From: Amorphoplanes friuliensis DSM 7358
GTDB taxonomy: Bacteria; Actinomycetota; Actinomycetes; Mycobacteriales; Micromonosporaceae
Direction: 5' to 3'
Assembly (NCBI RefSeq): GCF_000494755.1
Contig: NC_022657.1
Span: 4,440,001 to 4,504,000, forward strand
DNA length: 64,000 nucleotides
Part shown: piece after piece, positions 58,738 to 64,000 of the stretch
Layout of the letters: the number at the start of each line of letters is the position of its first letter
Position numbering within the stretch: position 1 is the first letter of the stretch
The notes under the pieces: model-generated
Told to the model about the DNA's origin: nothing
Seen by the model: the letters and a program-made list of their open reading frames with translations, nothing else
The model's database searches: none
Position numbers and translations under genes: made by a program

Positions 58738-59942
58738 AAGTCGAAGCGGCCGTCCCAGCCGTCGAGGATCCGGCCGGGGTCGGCGTCCAGCACGTCGGCG
58801 AGCAGCATCGCGTAGACGTCGCGGAAGTCGGTCGTGTGCTTGAGGTCGCCGTCGTCGAGGTCGGTCAGGCTCGGCGCCTCGCCGTACAGGCCACCCTTGA
58901 TGCCGTCGCCGAGGAGAAAGACCGAGGAGGCCGTGCCGTGGTCGGTACCGTCGGACGCGTTGGCGTGGACACGGCGGCCGAACTCCGAGTAGACCGCGAC
59001 GACGACCTCGCGGCCGGCCATCCGTTCCACGAACGCGGCCAGGGGCTTGTCGAGCTTGGCCAGCAGGGCCTCCTGGGCCGTCTTCTCGTCGGCGTGCAGG
59101 TCGAAGCCGCCCAGCGACACCGAGTAGACGCGGGTGGCGGCGCCGGCCTCCACGCAGCGTGTGACCAGGGCGAGCTGCTGGTCCAGGGGTGGCGCCTGCC
59201 CGCCGGTGGCGGTGGCCTGGCCCTCCGGCTCGTCGTCGTCCTCGGCCTCCGCGGCGACGTCGGTCATCAGGCCCTGGACGCGGACCAGGTCGGCAAAACA
59301 CGCCGCCGCCCGGGCCTGGGCGGGTGACTCGCCGGCTGCGGGCGTACCGAAACCGTCCAGGACCGGAGGGGTCACGCCCTGGGGGAGAGTCAGCGCGCCG
59401 CCGGGCACGGTCGCTCCCGCGCTGGTTGCGCCGGCGAGGACCGGTGGCAGGACCGGCTCGAACGACACGGCCAGCCGCGGGTCCCGGCCCGCCGTGTCGA
59501 GCCAGCGCCCCAGCCAGCCCGTGGTCCCGGGGCGTTCCGGGCTGGCCGTCTGCCAGATGTCCATCGAGCGGAAATGGCTGCGGTCGGGCTTCGGATAGCC
59601 GACACCGCGGACGATCGCCAGACGGTCCTCCCCGTACAGTTTGTGCAGGCCTTTCAGGCCCGGATTGAGTCCGAAGCCGTCCTCGAGCCTGAGCACCTGC
59701 CCCTCGTCGTAGGTGAGGCCGGGCCTGGCTGCGGCATAGGCCGGATCCGCGTACGGGATGACGGTGTTGAGACCGTCGTTGCCGCCGTAGAGGGTGACCA
59801 GCACGAGGATCTTGCCGGGGTCACGCTGCCCCGAGGTGGCCAGGATGTCGCGCAGCGCGTAGGCGGAACCGCCCGCGGCCAGGGCGCCGGCCGCGACGAC
59901 GCCGCTGGCGGTGAGGAACTTGCGCCGGGTGATCGTGTCCAT
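58731..59942 (-). CDS. Tat-exported DUF1501 protein
   Basis: 403 aa from ATG 59942 (GAAGGGAAG upstream). Tat signal TRRKFLTASGVVAAGALAAG. The body is DUF1501: ILVLVTLYGGNDGLNTVIPY, IVRGVGYPKPDRSHFRSMDI, FDLHADEKTAQEALLAKLDK and VVVAVYSEFGRRVHANASDG TDHGT. This pattern resembles alkaline-phosphatase/sulfatase-like folds (the Gly-Gly-Asn-Asp and His residues would form a metal site), but the activity is not established. It lies directly below the DUF1800 gene in a two-gene operon, a pairing widely conserved in actinobacteria and Planctomycetes. Confidence 0.92.
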   Translation of the reverse strand: MDTITRRKFLTASGVVAAGALAAGGSAYALRDILATSGQRDPGKILVLVTLYGGNDGLNTVIPYADPAYAAARPGLTYDEGQVLRLEDGFGLNPGLKGLHKLYGEDRLAIVRGVGYPKPDRSHFRSMDIWQTASPERPGTTGWLGRWLDTAGRDPRLAVSFEPVLPPVLAGATSAGATVPGGALTLPQGVTPPVLDGFGTPAAGESPAQARAAACFADLVRVQGLMTDVAAEAEDDDEPEGQATATGGQAPPLDQQLALVTRCVEAGAATRVYSVSLGGFDLHADEKTAQEALLAKLDKPLAAFVERMAGREVVVAVYSEFGRRVHANASDGTDHGTASSVFLLGDGIKGGLYGEAPSLTDLDDGDLKHTTDFRDVYAMLLADVLDADPGRILDGWDGRFDFS

Positions 59943-59956
59943 GTCCGTGCTTCCCT

Positions 59957-61210
59957 TCAGTGGACGGCGTATTCGGGGCTGGCCAGGCCGAGCGCGAGCA
60001 GTCGTCTCGGCTCGCGGGCCGCGTCCTGCAGGACCGTGTTGGTGCGGTTGGTCCAGGTGTCGACGACCAGCAGGCGGGCCAGCGCCTCGACCCGGTCGCC
60101 CTGGGCGACGTCGGCCAGGGTCTCGACCGCGGCGGGTGCCTTGGCTGTCAGCGCCTGACCGTGCTTGAGGCGGGCCTGCGTGGACGAGGTCGTCAGCCAG
60201 GCGGGCCCGACCGGCCAGCCCCCGACGCTCGGTGGCCGGAACGGCACCTGGCCCAGTGCCTTCAACGCGGCGAGGGGAACGTCCTCGACGCCGAGTTGCC
60301 GGACGGCGCCGATGACCCACTCGATCGGTTGTTTCACGAGCTGCCCGGCGGTCGCCGCGAACGCGGGATCCGTGGCGAGGGCGCGCAGCATCGCCGTGGT
60401 GCCGTCCGGCGCGGCGGCGGCGACTCCCTGCGGGGCCGGACCTGTGTCCGAGCCGTACCGCACCCACAGCCGCTGGGCCAGGAAGGGCGCATGGGCGGGA
60501 TGACGGACGAGGAGGTCGGCGTAGGAGTCCACGTCGAAGCGCCCGGTGCTGCCCAGCAGGGTGACCTCCGTGGTGTCGTGGCGGCGCGGGAGAAGCTTCG
60601 CCGTACCGGCCGCCCGGTCGACCTGCCAGCCGGTGAGCACCCGCGCGCCCGCTTTCACGTCGGCTTCGCCGTAGTTGCCGACGCCGAGCGTGAACAGCTC
60701 CATCAGCTCGCGGGCGAGGTTCTCGTTCGGAGCCTTGCGGGTGTTCTTCTGACCGTCCAGCCACAGGATCAGCGCGGGATCACGCACCATGGCCCGGACC
60801 AGGGGCCCGGCCGGCCCGCCGCCGTACCGCCGGAACGTCTGCTGCTGGGCCAGCATCAGCGGCGCCGAGCGGACCTTCTGCGACGACGTCGCCCAGTGGC
60901 CGTGCCAGAAGAACGTCAGCTTCTCGGCCGCGCCGGGCTCGGTGACCATCCGGCTCAGCCACCAGCGGGTCGCGGTCATGAGCTGGGCGCGGGCCTGCTG
61001 CCGCGCCTTCTGCCTCTCCTCGCGGCTCGCACCCTCGGGCGGCTTGGCGGCGGCTTCCAGGCCGGGCAGTCCGACGGTACGGCCGATCGGCGCGAGCACA
61101 CGTGTCAGCGTGGCGTCGGCGCCGGTGCGTTCGGCCTCGTCGACCTCGGTGGCCGTGGGCCCGAAGGTGAGCCGGCGGAGCAGGTGGGAAACCCGGGTGC
61201 GGTCCGTCAT
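59957..61210 (-). CDS. DUF1800 family protein
   Basis: 417 aa. Family pattern: VSHLLRRLTFGPTATEVDEA at the N-terminus, LTFFWHGHWATSSQKVRSAP, the segment ENLARELMELFTLGVGNYGE, DVKAGARVLTGWQVDRAAGT and RPPSVGGWPVGPAWLTTSS near the end. No signal peptide is visible on this protein, so it may be exported together with the DUF1501 partner or act inside. Function unknown. Probably leaderless: TAGCGT (61223-61218) lies 7 nt before the ATG. Confidence 0.92.
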   Translation of the reverse strand: MTDRTRVSHLLRRLTFGPTATEVDEAERTGADATLTRVLAPIGRTVGLPGLEAAAKPPEGASREERQKARQQARAQLMTATRWWLSRMVTEPGAAEKLTFFWHGHWATSSQKVRSAPLMLAQQQTFRRYGGGPAGPLVRAMVRDPALILWLDGQKNTRKAPNENLARELMELFTLGVGNYGEADVKAGARVLTGWQVDRAAGTAKLLPRRHDTTEVTLLGSTGRFDVDSYADLLVRHPAHAPFLAQRLWVRYGSDTGPAPQGVAAAAPDGTTAMLRALATDPAFAATAGQLVKQPIEWVIGAVRQLGVEDVPLAALKALGQVPFRPPSVGGWPVGPAWLTTSSTQARLKHGQALTAKAPAAVETLADVAQGDRVEALARLLVVDTWTNRTNTVLQDAAREPRRLLALGLASPEYAVH

Positions 61211-61536
61211 GACTGTGACGCTAGGGCCGGGACGTAAGCGTTCGGTAAGGGCGGCGTTCGGGTTTGCCCAACGTAACGATCCTGTTAACTGTCTCGATCG
61301 AGTGAGGCATGTAACCGCAGCTCAGAGCCATGGTGCAGGATGCATCAAAGGACAGGCCACTCTGGACATTGCGCCGGGTGGCGGGCGCTGGCAAGCTACG
61401 CGGGGTTGCGTGAAGGCCGCTCACCGTAACGGTCGGCCGGAAGCCCAGCACGCCACAATCGGTAACCCGTCACTGCCGGTCAGCACGTCCGGCGGTGACA
61501 CAGCCATGCCCGCACCCGGGCGGAAGGGACCAACGA
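61211..61536. other. 326-nt intergenic region, DUF1800 / GPP34
   Basis: The left end holds the leaderless DUF1800 promoter (-10 at 61223-61218). CACTGCCGG/CCGGCGGTG (61471-61479 with 61489-61497) is a 9-bp hairpin with one G-U pair, 40 nt before the GPP34 start. GGAAGGGAC (61521-61529) is the GPP34 ribosome site. AT-richer stretches lie at 61271-61286 and 61311-61350. No ORF, tRNA or riboswitch that I recognise. Confidence 0.5.
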
Positions 61537-62184
61537 GTGGCGACCAGTCAGCTGCCGCTCGCCGACGATCTCTACCTCGCCGCCCACGACAACGCCCGGG
61601 GCCGGTGCCTGCTCAGCCCGGCCACCCTCGGTCTGGGCCTCGCCGCCGGCCTGCTCGCCGAGCTGGTCCTGTGGCGCCGCCTCGAGATCCAGGACGCCGG
61701 GCTGACCGTCGTCGACGAACGGCCCACCGCGGAGGCCGCCACGTCCGCGGTCCTCGAGCAACTGCTGCGGGAGGGCCACCACCGCCAGGTCCGGGACTGG
61801 ATCGCTTTCCTGGCCACGGGTGTCGCCACCGAGCTGGTCGAGCGCCGTCTCGCCCGCGCCGGCCTGGTCAAGCGGCACGAGAAACGCGGACTGCTGGGCA
61901 CCAAGGTGCGGTTCGTCCCCACCGACCTGACCGTCGCCGGCTGGCCCGGCACCCGCATCCGCATCGCCGCCACCCGCGGCGAGCTGCTCGACAGCCCCGA
62001 CCTCGTCCTGACCGGGCTGGTGCTCGCCACCGGCCTCGACCAGCACGTGCTCGTCACCCTCGAGGCCGCCGAGCGTGAACACCTGTTCGGCCAGCTCCGC
62101 CGGCGCCTGCCGGTGATGCTGCAGCACCTCGTCGGCCAGGCCGAGGCCGCGGTCGGCGACGCCGTGATGGCCCGCCGCGCCTGA
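61537..62184 (+). CDS. GPP34 (GOLPH3-like) family protein
   Basis: 215 aa from GTG 61537 (GGAAGGGAC upstream). GOLPH3 pattern: LPLADDLYLAAHDNARGRCL, LGLGLAAGLLAELVLWRRLE, HHRQVRDWIAFLATG and LLGTKVRFVPTDLTVAGWPG. GPP34 proteins bind phosphoinositides in eukaryotes; in actinobacteria, where they are numerous, they are of unknown function. Mostly helical and cytosolic. It is 22 nt upstream of the APC permease and probably in one operon. Confidence 0.9.
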   Translation: MATSQLPLADDLYLAAHDNARGRCLLSPATLGLGLAAGLLAELVLWRRLEIQDAGLTVVDERPTAEAATSAVLEQLLREGHHRQVRDWIAFLATGVATELVERRLARAGLVKRHEKRGLLGTKVRFVPTDLTVAGWPGTRIRIAATRGELLDSPDLVLTGLVLATGLDQHVLVTLEAAEREHLFGQLRRRLPVMLQHLVGQAEAAVGDAVMARRA

Positions 62185-62206
62185 ATCCCCCTCATTGGAG
62201 ACCCCC

Positions 62207-63700
62207 GTGCCCACCTCCACCGCACCCCCCAGACCGAGTCAGCTCTCGACAGCCCTGGCCCGCGACCGCCTGGGCGTCGCCGCCGTCGTCTTCTTCGTGA
62301 TGTCCGCGGCCGCGCCGCTGACCGTCGTCGCCGGTGTCGTCCCCACCGGTCTCGCCGTCACCGGGCTGACCGCCATCTCCATCGCCTTCCTCGCCGTCGC
62401 GATCGTGCTCGCCGTCTTCGCGGTCGGGTACGTCGCCATGGCCCGGCACATCGCCAACGCCGGCGCCTTCTACGCGTACATCGCCCGGGGCATCGGGCGG
62501 CCGTTCGGTGTGGGCGCGTCGTGGGTGGCGCTGCTCGCGTACAACAGCTTCCAGGTCGCCTCGTACGGCGGCTTCGGCGCGATCGCGGCCCCGCTGTTCG
62601 CCGACTGGTTCGGTGTCGAGATCCAGTGGTGGATCATCGCGCTGGCCGCGTGGGCGCTGGTCGCCGTCCTCGGTGTCCGCGACGTGGCCGTCAACGGCAA
62701 GGTGCTCGCCACCCTGCTGGTCGCCGAGATCGTCCTGGTCGTCGTCTTCAGCATCGCCGACCTGATGGCGCCCGACTTCGCCGCGTCCTCGGCGCCGGTC
62801 GACCCGTCCAGCCTGGTCGGGGCGGGCGCGGGCGCGCTGCTCGTCATGGCCGTCACCGGCTTTGTCGGCTTCGAACAGTCCGTCGTCTTCAGCGAGGAGT
62901 CCCGCGACCCGCGGCGCACCGTGCCCCGTGCCACGTACATCGCGGTCGCGCTGATCGCGGTGCTGTACGCGTTCTCGTCCTGGGCGATGATCTCCGCGAC
63001 CGGTGGCAAGGCTGTCGAACGGGCCGGCGCCGAAGGCCCCGAGCTGTTCTTCAACCTGGCCTCGGACCGGCTCGGCAGCACCGCCCTGCACCTGGGCCAC
63101 GCGCTGTTCCTGACCTCGCTGATCGCCGCGATGATCTCGTTCCACAACATCATCGCCCGGTACACGTTCTCGCTGGGCCGCGAAGGTGTCCTCCCGCGCG
63201 CCTTCGGGCGTACGGTCCCGGGCACCGGCGCACCGAAGAACGGCTCCCTCGCGCAGTCGGTCCTCGGCCTCGTCGTCATCGGTGTGTACGCGATCGCCGG
63301 CTGGGACCCGCTGGTCCAGCTCTTCTTCTGGGGCGGCACGACCGGCGGCATCGGTGTTCTGCTGCTCATCACGGTCACGTCGGCCGCGGTCGTCGGCTAC
63401 TTCGCCCGCAACCCCGAGGGTGAGGACTTCTGGCACCGCCTCGGCGCCCCGGTGCTCGGCACGGTGCTGCTGCTCGTCGTGACGTACCTGGCCCTGACCA
63501 ACATCGAGATCCTCTTCGGCGTCGAGCCGGGGTCGACACCGACGTGGGCGGTGCCGCTCGCGTACGCGGTGCTGACCCTCGCGGGGGTGACCTGGGCGCT
63601 GATCCTGCGACGCACCAGGCCCGGCACGTACCAGGGCATCGGCATGGGTGCCCGCAGCGGTTTCTCCATCCGCGACACCGCCACGGAGGCCCACCAGTGA
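62207..63700 (+). CDS. APC-family amino acid permease
   Basis: 497 aa from GTG 62207, with TTGGAG 5 nt upstream. Twelve membrane helices after LARDRLGVAAVVFFVMSAAA; helix-1 loop SAAAPLTVVAGVVPTGLAVT, IGRPFGVGASWVALLAYNSF, and GFVGFEQSVVFSEESRDPRR, the conserved FEQ/EE loop. It carries an amino acid or polyamine with protons. Its stop overlaps the start of the GNAT gene downstream (GTGA), so transport and acetylation may be linked. Confidence 0.93.
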   Translation: MPTSTAPPRPSQLSTALARDRLGVAAVVFFVMSAAAPLTVVAGVVPTGLAVTGLTAISIAFLAVAIVLAVFAVGYVAMARHIANAGAFYAYIARGIGRPFGVGASWVALLAYNSFQVASYGGFGAIAAPLFADWFGVEIQWWIIALAAWALVAVLGVRDVAVNGKVLATLLVAEIVLVVVFSIADLMAPDFAASSAPVDPSSLVGAGAGALLVMAVTGFVGFEQSVVFSEESRDPRRTVPRATYIAVALIAVLYAFSSWAMISATGGKAVERAGAEGPELFFNLASDRLGSTALHLGHALFLTSLIAAMISFHNIIARYTFSLGREGVLPRAFGRTVPGTGAPKNGSLAQSVLGLVVIGVYAIAGWDPLVQLFFWGGTTGGIGVLLLITVTSAAVVGYFARNPEGEDFWHRLGAPVLGTVLLLVVTYLALTNIEILFGVEPGSTPTWAVPLAYAVLTLAGVTWALILRRTRPGTYQGIGMGARSGFSIRDTATEAHQ

Positions 63701-64000
63701 CACCGACCATCCGTCCCGCCCGCGAGTCCGAGCTCACCGACGTCGGCCGGCTCGTCGCCCTGTCCTTCGACGACCTCGAACAGAACCGCTCCCTCGTACC
63801 GGACCCGTCGGCCCGCCTGCGCGTGATGGGCGACTTCTTCACGATGCTCACGGTCCACGCACCCCTGTGCGGCAAGGTCGACGTCATCGACGCCCCGGAC
63901 GGCAGCCTCGCCGCAGCCGCCGTCTGGTTCGACCGCACCCGGGAGATGCCGGAGATCCCCGACTACGACGAACGCCTCGCCGCGCTGGCGGGGGAGTGGC
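63697..64000 (+). CDS. GNAT acetyltransferase (3' end beyond window)
   Basis: The first 101 codons from GTG 63697 (overlap GTGA with the permease stop); it runs off the window. [20 protein letters not shown] and then a later DGSLAAAAVWFDR segment are the start of a GNAT fold; the acetyl-CoA loop is not yet reached. It may acetylate the amino acid carried by the permease upstream. Only partly visible. Confidence 0.75.
   Translation, partial: MTPTIRPARESELTDVGRLVALSFDDLEQNRSLVPDPSARLRVMGDFFTMLTVHAPLCGKVDVIDAPDGSLAAAAVWFDRTREMPEIPDYDERLAALAGEW

Overview
The window is very GC-rich actinobacterial chromosome. Strong third-position G/C bias, many GTG starts, GTGA/ATGA gene overlaps, many -10 boxes sitting 6-8 nt from a start codon (leaderless mRNAs), Tat-exported DUF1501/DUF1800 proteins and a CBM5-GH18 chitinase all fit a soil actinomycete. 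An Actinoplanes-like member of Micromonosporaceae is my best guess, but that is inference from style and not a database match. I see no rRNA, tRNA, insertion sequence, prophage or CRISPR array.

Layout. 1-6.6 kb: end of a hemerythrin gene, an ArsR/SRPBCC pair, a secreted 3D-like barrel lipoprotein, a NarL-type two-component system and a GT39-like membrane glycosyltransferase. 6.7-16.3 kb: Tat-exported xylose-isomerase-like protein, an orphan branched-chain-type binding protein in tandem with a nitronate monooxygenase, a GGDEF-EAL protein, a large catalase, an alpha/beta hydrolase and an SGNH hydrolase. 16.5-22.9 kb: metNIQ methionine uptake, a MarR/DoxX pair, pgi and an AlkZ-like winged-helix glycosylase. 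23-29.7 kb: chitinase, LysE exporter, LLM monooxygenase with its FMN reductase, a histidine phosphatase, and a TetR-controlled SDR/VOC pair. 29.7-40.6 kb: a ROK repressor facing an AraJ-like MFS exporter; an operon for a sugar-acid pathway (LacI, binding protein, ATPase, two permeases, mannonate-dehydratase-like ManD); a second LacI regulator translationally coupled to an LRV-like solenoid protein. 40.7-49.1 kb: pseudo-receiver protein, Cys-rich lipoprotein, and an efflux locus with two MacA-like adaptors, an OmpR-type two-component system, a MacB-type ATPase and permease and a DUF5666-like protein. 49-58.7 kb: thioesterase, LAL-type LuxR regulator, secreted M4 protease, a GNAT remnant, a PCD-VOC fusion, TerC and a DODA-type dioxygenase. 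58.7-64 kb: DUF1501/DUF1800 Tat pair, GPP34, an APC permease and the start of a GNAT gene.

How parts connect. The most useful link is a shared operator. The sites between the MarR and DoxX genes (19657-19704) have the same TTGA-N4-TCAA core, and one has 13 of 14 bases, as the two sites in front of the DODA dioxygenase 39 kb away (58681-58737). This predicts one small MarR regulon. Several divergent pairs (TetR/SDR, ROK/MFS, LacI/LacI) carry clear palindromic operators. The 41-49 kb locus reads as a signal-controlled export pump. Most of the rest is ordinary metabolic and transport content. No single large novel system is evident; the points worth a second look are the shared operator, the deleted GNAT gene, the PCD domain that has lost a catalytic His, the Cys-bracketed repeat inside an efflux adaptor, the repeats copied from the tetR 3' end, and the pseudo-receiver.
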